64,000 nt of DNA. Origin: Dermacentor variabilis. Its lineage: Eukaryota; Arthropoda; Arachnida; Ixodida; Ixodidae. Where the stretch lies: contig NC_134569.1 of assembly GCF_050947875.1 (NCBI RefSeq), forward strand, positions 19,133,631-19,197,630, read 5' to 3'. A program made the position numbers and the translations under genes. The notes beneath the pieces were generated by a model that was given only the letters and a program-made list of their open reading frames with translations, was not told the origin of the DNA and did not search any database. This document shows, piece by piece, positions 11,104 through 21,569 of this stretch. How positions within the stretch are numbered: the stretch's first letter is position 1; every line of letters begins with the position of its first letter.

Positions 11104-11546
11104 GGATCAGTTTCATAGCTCTCTTCAGGATTGCATTAATGGAAGTCAACTATATTTCATTTTTGGACAACCTTTGTCACTTCATTGGGTTCATACAGAG
11201 ATGGTTACCTGCTTGTTTATTTGGATACCTACAGGGCCCATAGGGCAGTTGACACACATTTGTCTGGTCACAGCGTTGCATCTCATTTACAATTGCAGTA
11301 TTTCTCGCTTGGAAGTGCACTGCAAAGGTTGCTCCATACCCAAGTTATACAAAAAAATGTTGCCATCTGTCACTAAGGAGTTACTCGCCTATTGTAGAGC
11401 AACATGCTGGGATGGTCTCTTGGCCGATTGTCTACTCTGTGAGGATGGGTGTGCTGTGAAATCGAACAGTGTGGACAACCTGCTTGGTGCAGGATGCACA
11501 ATTCAGTCAACGTTATGTTAGGCACATTGTAAGGGAAAATAAGTCT
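11104..11546. other. LIPT2 3' flank; no other gene recognised
   Basis: A plus-strand open frame (11090-11521, 143 codons) has no recognisable domain and no coding signature. A minus-strand AATAAA at 11216-11221 could end a longer LIPT2 transcript. Confidence 0.35.
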
Positions 11547-12919
11547 TTAACCATTTATTTCTCCAATAGCAGTGCATTTAAATTGCTGCTCGAAGGCAGC
11601 CACAAGAACGGGATAGGCGTCGCTGATAGTGACAAGTCGCCCAAGTTCCTGACTAAGCGATGTCACTCCCTTGTCTGCAATGCCACAAGGCTCAATGTGA
11701 TCAAACCAGCTAAGGTCTGTGTTGCAGTTGATTGCAATGCCATGTGTTGTGATGTACCTGCTGCCATGGACACCTGAAAGGAACATTGTGAAAGGTATCC
11801 TAAGAGCACTGAGCATGCAATCTGGCACATTTTAAGTACAGTACAAAAAGCAGATATAAAATTATTTCAGCTGCTCCAGCCTCATTCTAAGCAGCAGCAT
11901 ATGCTAGTTTCACACTTAAAAGTTTGGTTGGTGCAATGTCACAGGCCTCGATCCTATTGGTGGTATTGCTTGTTCATGCAGGCTAATTTAACACCTAGGC
12001 TCTTTGTACGGCCCGAATTTCGTGTTTGCTATCAAATATATGTTTCTAGTAGTCCATGGTAATTCGCTCCACATAAAAGGCGCGTTCTTTTTGTCAGGTA
12101 TTCAACTTAAGAACCGGTGATCGTGCCCGCTAGTCACGAATCACAATAGGCATAGCACAAGCTGTTTTCGCAGCAATATGGCTTCTACACTTTGCATAGC
12201 GGCACATTTAATCTGATTTGGCTCGTGAACGGCTGTTTGTAGCTGCCGACTAGAAAAAATCTGGCCCGACACTCAGCTATTTTAGAACAGGCTGTCATTT
12301 GATAGGTACACAGGGCATATGTGGACCATTTTCTAGGTCAACTTAATACCTCCCTAATCAATTTTCTCTCTCGCAACGCTAAAGAGTACAACGGCGGCCA
12401 GGACGTGAAGTTTTGTTGCATTTTGCAAAACTACGCTAATAAAATTGATTTACCTATAGCAGCAATTTTATTGTCTCCGATCCAAACGCCCGTGTTCTCT
12501 GTCGTCTTTGCATCAAGCTGGAAACGCGCACAGAAGTTGATTATCATCCTTTCGAGGCTGTGAACGTACGAGCGCATACTCTTGTCGTTGAAGAACGAGC
12601 CGAGGTATAGCACAGGATAGGCAACAAGCTGACCTGGCCCGTGAAACGTCACTAGACCGCCACGATTTGTTCGTACAAAGTCGGCTTGTAACTTTTTTAG
12701 TCTTTCTTCAACTTCAGTCGAGTACTGCTTTGATCGGATTCCCACGGTGTACACTGGGTCGTGCTCGACAACGAGAACTGTGTTTCTCGTCGCCGTGCCG
12801 TGACGATTGCTGGCAACTTCTTCCAGTAAAGTACGCGCCACTTCGCTCTGTATCTGATAAGCTTGTGCGAATGCCATGCGGCCAAGGTTTTTAAACTTGA
12901 CTAATGGTAGCGAACCCAT
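11547..12919 (-). CDS. LIPT2: Octanoyl-[ACP]:protein N-octanoyltransferase, mitochondrial (LIPT2), two exons
   Basis: LIPT2 moves octanoate from mitochondrial acyl-carrier protein to the lipoyl domain of the glycine-cleavage H protein, the first step of lipoate assembly. Exon 1 is 12454-12919 and exon 2 is 11547-11773, joined across a GT-AG intron of 680 bp (donor ctatag|gtaaat, acceptor tcctttcag|gtgtcc). The joined frame is 230 residues, close to my recollection of human LIPT2 at about 231. LipB motifs are clear: the RGGLVTFHGPGQLVAYPVL loop, the catalytic lysine in GDNKIAAIG just before the splice, and the catalytic cysteine in IEPCGIADKGVTSL in exon 2. The ATG at 12917-12919 has A at -3 and G at +4; upstream in-frame codons include no ATG. 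The basic N-terminus fits mitochondrial import. The gene looks intact. Confidence 0.93.
11554..11559 (-). promoter_or_regulatory. AATAAA overlapping the end of the LIPT2 coding sequence
   Basis: The last codons of LIPT2 read GAA ATA AAT GGT TAA, so a canonical hexamer lies inside the reading frame, five bases before the stop. Whether it is used is unknown; a second minus-strand AATAAA lies at 11216-11221. Confidence 0.35.
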
Positions 12920-13132
12920 AATTTGGGTCGAGGTTGCTGCAATGCTAACCAATGCCTCCTTGTGCTAACTCAATGCCTCCTTGGCCTCCTTTACCTGATG
13001 CCCACCGCGTCACTCGCTTTCCCATTGTAACCACGTTTCCCTTAGTTCAGCATAAATTCCGTGAGGCGGCGCTCGTTGCCTTTTCAACTTCCGGCGGCGG
13101 CCGAATGCTTCCGCCGGCGCGTTCGTAGCGCT

Positions 13133-13192
13133 CATAGAGTTTCTCACTATATTACCTAGAGGGAAATCTGGCGCTGCTGCGCTGTGGTATGC
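13133..13192 (+). repeat. Single terminal repeat of the CATAGAG element, upstream of LIPT2
   Basis: Starting at catagagtttctcactata, about 60 bp match one end of the element at 24350-24971 (shared aatctggcgctgctgcgctg). No body or second end is visible nearby. It lies about 215 bp upstream of the LIPT2 start codon, so it may fall in the promoter region. Confidence 0.65.
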
Positions 13193-13743
13193 ACTGTGGT
13201 ATGGTATGGTCTTTGGATTTGGATTTTGTGGCGGATGGACGTGCTTTTCGGGGCTCCGTGGCGACGACGAAATCATAAGTTTTTGTGCATGCTTTGAGCT
13301 TGCTTCTGTTTTTATTTGCTGATTTTTTTTTTGCATTTAAATAGTAATTGGGCGTGCGGACGCTCCTGTGTCGAGGCTTCAGCGACTTCGTTCGTAGCTA
13401 AGTACTCTTTTTTCTTCTTATTAGCTGATGTTTTTGAAGTGTTTTATTTTGCATGGAGCAGGAGCGCAAATTTTGAAATCGTGGTAAGCGTGGTAAACGT
13501 ACCAGCTTTGTCTAGGTCTGGCGGTTTCCCTCGTTAGGCCTAGGTGCTAGGCGGGACCTATTTGATACGCCTATTTAACTATCTCAGCTAGCTCTTCGAA
13601 GTGATTTGGCGGACGTGCTCGTTGAGCCTAAGGACGTAGGCCTAGCGATGAAACCAAAGAAAGGGAAGGCCGCAGGGGACGCGGAGCAAGTGCAGTGCGA
13701 CGAGTGCCTGCGCTGGTGCTCCCTCAACGAGACCAGTTTCCAG

Positions 13744-13753
13744 AGCTTAGCAG
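13744..13753 (+). repeat. Left target-site duplication of LINE-B
   Basis: The decamer agcttagcag directly abuts the 3' tail of LINE-B and is repeated exactly at 16449-16458. Confidence 0.9.
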
Positions 13754-16448
13754 GTTGGTTGGTTGGTTACAAACTTTATTTCTATTTACAAGAGAGCCGC
13801 GAGCTGAGCCCTAAGGGCCCAGCCCTTACAAAGTCTAGGGGGCGGTCCCTAGTCCGGGACCCCCGTGGCTTCTGCAGCGGCTTTGGCTCGGGTCACCAGG
13901 GCACGTTGTTCCTGGAGGGTTGATCAGCCGAGCAGGGTGGCCTCCCAGTCCTCTCGGGTAGGATGGGGGTTTGGGGGGAAAGCAGGGTTAGAGGGGCATG
14001 CCCACACCATGTGGTATGTGTCCGCAAACACCTCCCCACAGTGCGGGCACTCGCCCGAAAATGCCGGGTTGAAGTGTTTCAGCACCGCCGGGCACAGTAC
14101 GGTATTTGTGTAGAGACGGAGAAGCCAGCGCTCCTCCGTCTTATTGAGGCCTTTGCAAGGGGGGAAGTATCGGCCGTGATTAAGCTGATACAGCTGTACG
14201 ATTTCTTTAAAGGTGATTGCCGGTCTGAATTCAGGGACCTCGTCGACGGGTGATAGAGGCGACGCCCGGAAATGAAGCGCGTGGGCTGTAGCGTCGGCTA
14301 CTTCGTTCCCCTCTATTCCCTGATGAGCTGGGGCCCAAATAATGGAGCGCCGGGGTCGGAATCCCTGGTTCTCACATTTCTTAAGGATTTGGAAGGCCCG
14401 ATATGGAATTTGGCCTTGTTCTATATTGCGGCAAGCACCCCTCGAATCAGTGATGATGACCCGAGACGCTGGATCTGCGGCAGCAAGTGCGATGGCCACC
14501 TCCTCCGCGTAAGTAATATTGGGGGCCCGGAAAGTGAGACCATTAACGGGTGTGTTTTGATGGACGACTGCCGCCGTAAACCAACCCCCGTGGTGAGGGC
14601 CGGCAGCGTCCGCATAGAATACTCCCGGGCGATCTCCATATGTTCTGGTGATCCTTGTAGCGCGCGCTTGGCGGCGGCCCTCGTGAGTATCTCGTGTCAC
14701 GTTGTAAGGGAGAGGGTTCACCTTTAAGGTGAGACGCCATGCGTCTGGCAGTGAGACTCTGGGTTCCGTGTGGGCTATATATCGGATGTGCAAGCGGGAC
14801 AAGAGGCGGCTTCCCGCTGGTGTTTTGCTCAACCGCAAGAATTGATTGTTAAGATGAGCCTCGCGTAGTTCCCCAAAACTATTCGTCATCCCCAATTCGA
14901 GGAGACGTTTGTTGGACGTAGTTATGGGAAGATCGAGGGCTCTCTTATAGATTTTGCGTAAAATCACCTCAAGGGCGTTTTCATCGCATTTGCGTAGGTG
15001 GAGATAGGGCGCCGAGTAGAGTATTCGGCTGGTTACGAATGCGTTCGCTAGCCGCAAAGCGTCTTTGCATCGCAAGCCCCCCTTTTTATTGGACACCCTG
15101 CGGATCATACGACCCACTTGGTCCCCCACCTTACGGAGCTTTTGAAGAGTGGTATCAATTTTGCGGTTCCTATGTATGCAAAGGCCCAAAACTCGGATCT
15201 CGTCGCGTTCCGGGATGGGGCCTGTACATAGGGATAGGTTGAGTTTAGTGGTGCACTTCGGGTTGGGTCGTAAGTGCACAAATTCCGATTTGGTCGGGGA
15301 GCATTCCAGGCCGCATCGGCGGGCATATTCGTCCACAATAGCCGCCGCATGCTGCAGGTTGGCCTCGATTGCTCCAACCGATCCGTGAGTAGCCCACGAT
15401 GTGATGTCATCGGCGTACAGAGCATGCTGCACGCCTGGGACCTCACCCAGTAGGGCAGGGAGCTTCATCATGGCCAGATTGAAAAGGAGTGGTGAGAGTA
15501 CCGCTCCCTGCGGGGTACCTCGCGTACCGAGCTGGTACGGGCCATGTTCCGTGTCTTGTATCCGGATAAAGGTTTGGCGGTCTGTGAGGAATTGTTTTAT
15601 GTAGTTGAAGGTGTTGAATCCACAGTCTACCTGGGATAAGTGGGTTAGGATGATCTCGTGCGTGACGTTATCGAAGGCACCCTTTAGGTCTAGCGCAAGG
15701 ACGACCTTACCGTCACTAGGGTGTTCGACTGGCTCGAGAATCTCCGTATGAAGTTGTAGTAAGACATCCTGCGCGGACCTGTGTGGGCGGAAGCCGTACA
15801 TGGTGTCTGCAAAGATGTGTTGGGTCTCTAGATGGGTGGACAATCTATCCCGTACCATAGACTCCATCAGCTTTTCCACACAAGAGGTGAGGGAGATGGG
15901 CCGGAGATTGTCTGTGTTTATGGCTTTTCCTGGTTTAGGGATGAAGGTGACCAACGCCGTTTTCCAGTCAATGGGAAGTGGGGTGTCACCTTGCCAGATT
16001 GCATTAAAGTAAGTGAGGAGCTGCTCATAGGCTGGTTCGGGGAGGTTGGCTAGAAGTTTTACCGTTACCTTATCCCTGCCCGGAGCTGTTCCTCGTTTCA
16101 TTTTGGCAAGTGCCGCTTTGAGGTCATGAAGCTGGAACGGTCGATCCAGCTCAGCGTTCTCAGAGCCTGCATATGAGTACGCGTGACCTCGGGCATCCTG
16201 GTGTGTGGAGAGATATTTCTCTCTGAGGGAGATAGCCAGTGCGGCTGTGTCTCCGTTAAAGTTGTGGATCGCTCGCTGGAGGTGTTTATGGGTTTCTGTC
16301 CGGGTTTTCGTAGGATCAATTAGGGCGCGGAAAAGACGCCATGTACTCCGGTTCGACATTTGTCGAGCGGCCGTATTGCATCGGTCTACCCAGTTGGAGT
16401 CGGCGAGCTGGGCCGCGTTCTCTGCCGCCTCCTGGGTGAGTTCGGCGA
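13754..16448 (-). mobile_element. LINE-B: 5'-truncated I-clade non-LTR retrotransposon inside LINE-A ORF1
   Basis: This 2.7-kb minus-strand insertion is flanked by the 10-bp duplication agcttagcag. The 3' tail on the minus strand is aaataaagtttgtaaccaac with (ccaa)n repeats, ending at 13754. The 5' end is cut within the region before RT, still in open frame at the junction. RNase H downstream of RT points to the I clade. Removing it together with one target copy restores the LINE-A ORF1 frame. Confidence 0.92.
13924..16448 (-). CDS. LINE-B ORF2 fragment: reverse transcriptase plus RNase H
   Basis: The frame is open from the 5' junction to its stop at 13924, with 811 codons from the first internal Met (16359) and about 30 more upstream. 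RT blocks: APGRDKVTVKLLANL, LRPISLTSCVEKLMESMV, MYGFRPHRSAQDVLLQLH, VVLALDLKGAFDNVTH, GTPQGAVLSPLLFNLAMMKL and the catalytic YADDIT. RNase H keeps its acidic set: D in VFYADAAG, E in YAEEVAIALAAA, D in VIITDSRGA and D in GNEVADATAHAL. A C-terminal CCHC-like finger reads CPHCGEVFADTYHMVWAC. No frameshift or stop is seen, which suggests recent insertion. It lacks endonuclease and ORF1, so it cannot move by itself. Confidence 0.9.
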
Positions 16449-16458
16449 AGCTTAGCAG
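16449..16458 (+). repeat. Right target-site duplication of LINE-B
   Basis: Exact copy of agcttagcag at 13744-13753. The interrupted ORF1 resumes at the next base. Confidence 0.9.
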
Positions 16459-17478
16459 ACGCGGAGGAGTCTAGCTTTACGTGCAGGCTGTGCGAAGGGG
16501 TCAGGGAAGCAGTCCAAAAACTGGAAGGAAATTGGACAGCCAGGTTCGAGGAGCTGAAAGCAGACCTGAGGGAGGAGCGGGAGAGGCGGTTAGCTTTGCA
16601 GGCGAAAGTCGCCGAGTTGGTCAAGGTGGAAGCGGTGCAGGCCGCGCAATTAGTAAGAACCGTGGCCGAGCTTGGAGAAGAGAGGGAAAGGAGAGCAGAA
16701 CTGCATAGGCGTCTCGATGCGCTTGAGACGAGCGCAGAGGAGAATGATGGATCGGGACACCAAGCCGGTGGCAAAAGCACAGAAAGTAGGGTAGACCCTA
16801 CATGCGAAGTCGGGGGCAGGGTGGCAGAGCAAGCGGTAGTCAGCTCGCCGCCGGTGAATCGGCGTAGTTATAGCGAAGCAGCGCAACACGCCCCGCGGGA
16901 GGCGACGCTGCAGCCACAGGGGCGCCAGCGAGCGCGAGGAGAGGAGGGGAACAAGCTAACCCCAAGGAATGAGCTCATAGTCAATGATAAGCACAACCTG
17001 GAAGTTAGGAGGGAGGGAAAGAATGCCCTAGTACTTATCGGTGGTGATTCAAATATGAGGAGGTGCAAAAGAGCTATAATGGAGCGTGCAAAGGGTGATA
17101 AGCGGGTAGCAGTCGGGACGTTCCCAGGCAGGACAATGGACGCAGTACTGAGAGAAACAAAAAGCGAGCTTTCTGAGAATGTTGCAGAGCGCAATTTGGT
17201 AGTGGTAGCGGCGGGGCTAAATGATGTGTTGAATGGTGAAGCTGCAAAAGTAGTGGAAAGATTAGCGGAGGGAGTTGACGATTTAAGGGCGATAGCACAG
17301 CAAGTCCAGATCGTGGTATGCACAGTGCCGGAGGTGCAAGGAAGGAACGGAGCAATTGCCAAGGACGTTGTGGCTGTAAATTGTGAAATAAGAAAGCTAA
17401 GCCAGGAGAAAGGATTTGAAGTGGCAGACATAAACAGAGAAGTGCATAGAGCAGGCTTTGGCGGAGGCTTTACACGAG

Positions 17479-20400
17479 ATGGCATCCACTTTAATGGAAG
17501 GCTATAGGAGCCGAGATCGGCTGGCGCCTGGCAGGTCGGGCAGTAGCTTTTTTAGGGGGTCCACTGCGCCTCAGGGCGTAGGGGTAGGTAGAAACAATGT
17601 AAAAAGTGCAACACTAGAGGCTGACGCCAATAAAATGGCCACTAGGAGGTCCAGGAAGAAAACTACAAATAAATTTAACACCAGGATCAGGTACATAAAC
17701 ATGCAAGGCGGTAGAAAGAGAGCAAGGTGGTTAGAAATAGAACAGCAGTTAAAGGACGAAGAAGTAGGTGTATACGCGCTATGCGAAACACACCTCAGGG
17801 ATCTAGAAGACCCACCGCTTATTGAAGGCTACGTCTGGGAAGGGAGCAATAGAACAACAACGGAGAGGAAGGGAGGAGGAGGAGGTATGCTCATACACCA
17901 AGGAACAAATTGGCAAAGAATAAAGTTAACTTGCAAAGAACATGTCTGGGTGTCAGGTACAATTGCCGGTAAAAAGGCATGGCTAGGAGTAGTTTATTTA
18001 GGGACAGGGGACAAATACAGGCAAGAGAACAAAGATCTAGTGAAGTGTCTCGATGACGATATAAAGCAGTTTGGAGAAGGTGCCGATATTTGTCTGCTGG
18101 GTGACATGAATGACCACATCGAGGATCTGGATGGATACACAGATTGTAATGGGAAGTTGATGCTAGACTTCTGTGAACGACACAACCTAGTTATAGTAAA
18201 TAGAGAAACTAAGTGTGAGGGATAAATCACGTGGGAGTCCCGTAACAGACAAACGACCATTGACTACTGCTTAATGTCGCAGGGATTGTATAGCAAGCTA
18301 GCAATAATGGAAATAGACGAAGAGGGGAAGTACAGCCTCGGAAGTGATCATAAGCGTATTAGTCTACAGTTGGGAGCCCTACTCAAAAGAGAAATGCAGG
18401 GAAGCCAAAAAGAGTACGCAAAATTACATGACGCACAAATAGCGCAAATAGCGGCTGGCATAGAGGAAGCAATAAAGAAACATCCCATGGAAAGATGGGA
18501 TTATAATCAGTTAGAACTACTCATTAGTACAAAAATAAAAGAGGTAAAAGGAGTAAACCGCTGGAGAGGAAAGGGGAAGCCACGAAGTTGGTGGAATAAG
18601 GAAATTAGAGAGGCCATCGAACAACGACGATGGGAATCTCGGGAACACAGAGAAGCAAAGAGGGCGCAGTTATAGGAAATAGGCCGAAAATGGGAATATT
18701 ATCGACAAAAGAAACAACAAGTGCAGGTCCTCGTCCAGGCCAAAATAAAGCAGTCCTCTGATCGCTGGCTGGCTGAAGTTCGCGATGCAACTAAAGGGGG
18801 GTCAAGAAAATTCTGGAACCATATAAGCTGGCTCGGTAAAGCTAATCACAGAAAAGAGGAACAGATTCACGATGCCGAAGGAAATTGTTTAGAGGGAGAT
18901 GATGCTGTGAACTACATTGGTTCAGTTATAGCAGAGTCATTTAGTAAAGACGATAGGGTAATCGCCCCAAGTGAGGGAGCAACACAGAATAGCATAATAG
19001 AAAACAGCTTAGAATTGACCAATCTTAACTGGAAAAAGGCGGAAGCAAATGTTCCAAAATGCACGTCCGCGGGGATAGACGAAATTCCAATCAAGTTAAT
19101 TAATGAACTTGGCCCAAGAAGCAAGGAAACGCTGATAAAAGCATTGGAGGCAGTCATAACAAATAAGCAAATTCCGCACAGCTGGAAACAGAGTAAAATG
19201 AATTTGATTTATAAAGGGAAAGGTGATAAGAAGAACATAAAATCTTTCCGACCAATTACGATAACATCAGTTATATATAGGCTGGCGATGCAGGCGGTGA
19301 AATTAAAAATGCAGTCATGGGTAGAAAGTAATAGAATACTTGGAGAACTTCAGAACGGGTTCAGAAGTGGTAGGCGCTTAGATGATAGCCTGTTCGTGCT
19401 TACCCAGTGCATAGAAATAGCTAAGGCGGAAAATAGACCTCTGTATTTAGCCTTCCTGGACATAAGTGGTGCATACGACAATGTGAACAGGGAACTCTTG
19501 TGGAACATATTAAAAGCTGAAGGTATCGGTAATGAGGTAATTGATTTTCTACAGGAACTATTTCGAGAAAATAATGTTGAAATAACATGGGAAGGAATCA
19601 AGAGTACGACAACTGTCGAGGTTCACAAAGGATTAAGGCAAGGTTGTCCTCTATCACCGCTGCTGTTCGTACTTTATATGATAAGCATGGAAAGAAGGTT
19701 ACAACGAAGCAATCTAGGGTATAATCTGTCGTACAGATTAGGCGAAAAGGTTGTTGAGCAACGACTACCGGGTTTAATGTATGCGGACGATATTGTACTG
19801 TTAGCAGATAGCCAGGAAGATTTGCAAACTCTGGTTAATTACTGTGGGGACGAAGGAGACAGTTTAGGTTTCAGTTTTAGTGCAGCTAAGTCCGGTGGGA
19901 TGTTTTTCAACGATACAACTGATCAGGAGCTTACAATACAAGGCCACGAAATATCCCGAGTGGCCGAATACAAGTATCTCGGGGTATGGATAAACAAAGG
20001 GCAGATGTACACGGAAAAGCACGAACAGTCTCTAATAGCAAAAGGGCGAAGAGATGCCGGGATAATGAAACATAAGGCATTGTGGGGTTACAACAGGTAT
20101 GAGGTACTGAGGGGCATTTGGAAGGGAGTAATGGTGCCGGGGCTTACTTTCGGGAATGCGGTCCTGTGTTTAAGGGCAGAGGTTCAGTCGAGACTAGAAG
20201 TAAATCAGAGAGCTGTGGGAAGGTTAGCACTAGGTGCCCACGGGAAAACCACAAACGAAGCAGTACAGGGAGATATGGGCTGGGCATCATTCGAAGCACG
20301 GGAAGCTCAGAGTAAAATCCTATACGAAAAACGTCTGAAGAAATTGGATGATAACAGGTGGGCAGCTAAGGTGTTTAAATACCTATACAGAAAGAGCGTT

Positions 20401-20892
20401 GACTCACAATGGCGGAAAAGAACTAGGAAGCTAACCAGTAAGTATGCCAGACACGAGGACGAAAAAGGACAGAGCATTAAACGACAGGTTAAAAATGCGG
20501 AAGGTAAAAATTGGATAAATTCAATGGAAAAGAAGCATAGTGTAGAACTATATCGATACTGGAAACAGCAGATCAGGAAGGAAGCGTTTTATGATAACTC
20601 AAGAGGCAGTGCCCTACTCTTTGAAGCTAGATCAGGATGTCTTAGAACGCGGAGCTATAAAAAGAAATTTAACGAAGAAGAAGACACATGTACTGTGTGT
20701 GGTAAATATGTAGAAACGATGGAACACCTCATACTAGAATGTGATGGTATCAATCCCGATGTCGATGCGGCCACAGTCACCCTTCCTGAGGCCCTAGGGT
20801 TCAGAGATGATAGTCATGTAAATAAATATGCGGTGGAAATTAGCAAAAGGCGATTGGAGGATTGGTGGCTCAAAAGCAGAGAGGTGACATAA
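17479..20892 (+). pseudogene. LINE-A ORF2: APE endonuclease and reverse transcriptase, two nonsense codons
   Basis: One frame runs to the TAA at 20890-20892 and is broken only by TAA near 18223 and TAG near 18673. Candidate ATGs are at 17479 and 17494. Endonuclease motifs: the CETHL acidic site, GGGMLIHQG, WLGVVYLG, LLGDMNDH and SLGSDHKRISL. RT motifs: SAGIDEIPIKLI, FRPITITSVIYRLAMQ, NGFRSGRRLDDSLFVL, YLAFLDISGAYDNVNREL, QGCPLSPLLFVLYMI, YADDIVLLADS and YKYLGVWINKG. A terminal CCHC-like finger reads CTVCGKYVETMEHLILEC. No RNase H domain. Catalytic aspartates are intact. Length about 1137 codons including the stops. Confidence 0.9.
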
Positions 20893-21052
20893 GGTTAAAA
20901 GGGTAGGAAGACGTATTTAAAGAAAATCGAGAAATTCAATAACACACAACACAGATAAAAATAAAAGGCAAAATAAAAATCTGAGCATGGTGGCAACTGC
21001 CATCGCCCCGTTTCAAAGGGGACGCTCCTACCTTCCATCCATCCATCCATGC

Positions 21053-21439
21053 ACGGGAATGCTGGGGCCGAATCTCATAACGGTTCGGTTGGGGAACCGT
21101 TCCTATGGCCTCACCTGATTGGCCAAAATTTTGATTACGTCAGAGGTCGTCAGAGGCAGCGGGGCGGTATCGCAATTTTTGAATACGTCACGCATCTATC
21201 AATCATCTTCAAAGCGAACCGGTCGTAGGAACCCGCGAAGGGGTAGTCCCACAGAACACCTATACAAACTTGGAGAAGGGAAACTGTACCTTCCACAGTG
21301 CTACGGAAATAAGCGTAGCGGTGGCGCCGTGAACTAAAGTATGCGACCACAGGTGGCGCTGTACAACCGGAAACGGAAACGGGGTTTTGCGCAGGATGGC
21401 CGCTTTACCAGGTGTTCTGTGGCTTTACTGGGTTTCTGG
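21053..21439. other. Non-coding; repeat pieces shared with 25.0 and 26.1 kb
   Basis: The segment ggggccgaatctcataacgg (about 21064) recurs reverse-complemented near 25020-25045. The segment cacagaacacctatacaaac (about 21250) recurs near 26121. Both suggest a dispersed repeat at this site. An ATG at 21395 in good context opens a short hydrophobic frame running into the hairpin. Confidence 0.4.
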
Positions 21440-21569
21440 CTGCTGCGCCTCGATCGTGCTCCCGCCAGTTTAGTTGCTATGTGGCAAACCTAGCGCCTAA
21501 ATTTATATGTAGGCGCTACATTTGCCACACAGCAACCAAACTGGCGGGAGCACGATCGAGGCGCAGCAG
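21440..21569. repeat. 59-bp inverted repeat (hairpin) with 12-bp loop
   Basis: The left arm 21440-21498 and right arm 21511-21569 are reverse complements with four mismatches. Shared core: actggcgggagcacgatcga. The loop is aaatttatatgt. The stem is GC-rich in otherwise AT-rich DNA. Confidence 0.9.

Larger units (their letters stand above)
13648..17507 (+). pseudogene. LINE-A ORF1: PHD-like zinc finger, coiled coil, SGNH esterase; split by LINE-B
   Basis: The ATG at 13648 opens a frame that runs to 13753, is interrupted by LINE-B, and resumes at 16459 in exactly the same register to a TAG at 17505-17507. Ignoring the insertion it is 384 codons with no other break. The N-terminal finger has CDECLRWC before the insertion and CRLC after it (TGC codons at 16482 and 16491), so the finger itself is divided. 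A charged helical stretch (ELGEERERRAELHRRLDAL) follows. The esterase shows GGDSN (17042-17053), GLND (about 17215-17226) and DGIHF (17477-17491), the serine, asparagine and histidine blocks of SGNH hydrolases. In CR1-type elements this protein binds nucleic acid and perhaps membranes. It overlaps ORF2 by 29 bp from the first ORF2 ATG. Confidence 0.85.
13560..21052 (+). mobile_element. LINE-A copy 1: nearly full-length two-ORF non-LTR retrotransposon (CR1/L2-like)
   Basis: Order: a short 5' region, ORF1 (zinc finger plus SGNH esterase), ORF2 (APE endonuclease plus reverse transcriptase), a 160-bp 3' region, and a tail of (catc)n repeats ending near 21052. ORF1 with a PHD-like finger and an esterase is known from CR1/L2-group LINEs, so this group is my best guess. 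The 5' end is not resolved; 13560 is approximate. The copy is interrupted at 13754-16448 by LINE-B. Related pieces occur at 26157-26195, 27965-30442 and 38556-38705. Confidence 0.8.

Noticed and set aside
12697..12894. Frames overlapping LIPT2 exon 1 (12667-12894 plus, 12697-12885 minus)
   Set aside because: Shadows of the LIPT2 reading frame.
12920..12952. Upstream extension of LIPT2 to 12952
   Set aside because: The codon at 12952 is TTG, not ATG. The first ATG in frame is 12917-12919, in good context, and it gives a length close to the family norm.
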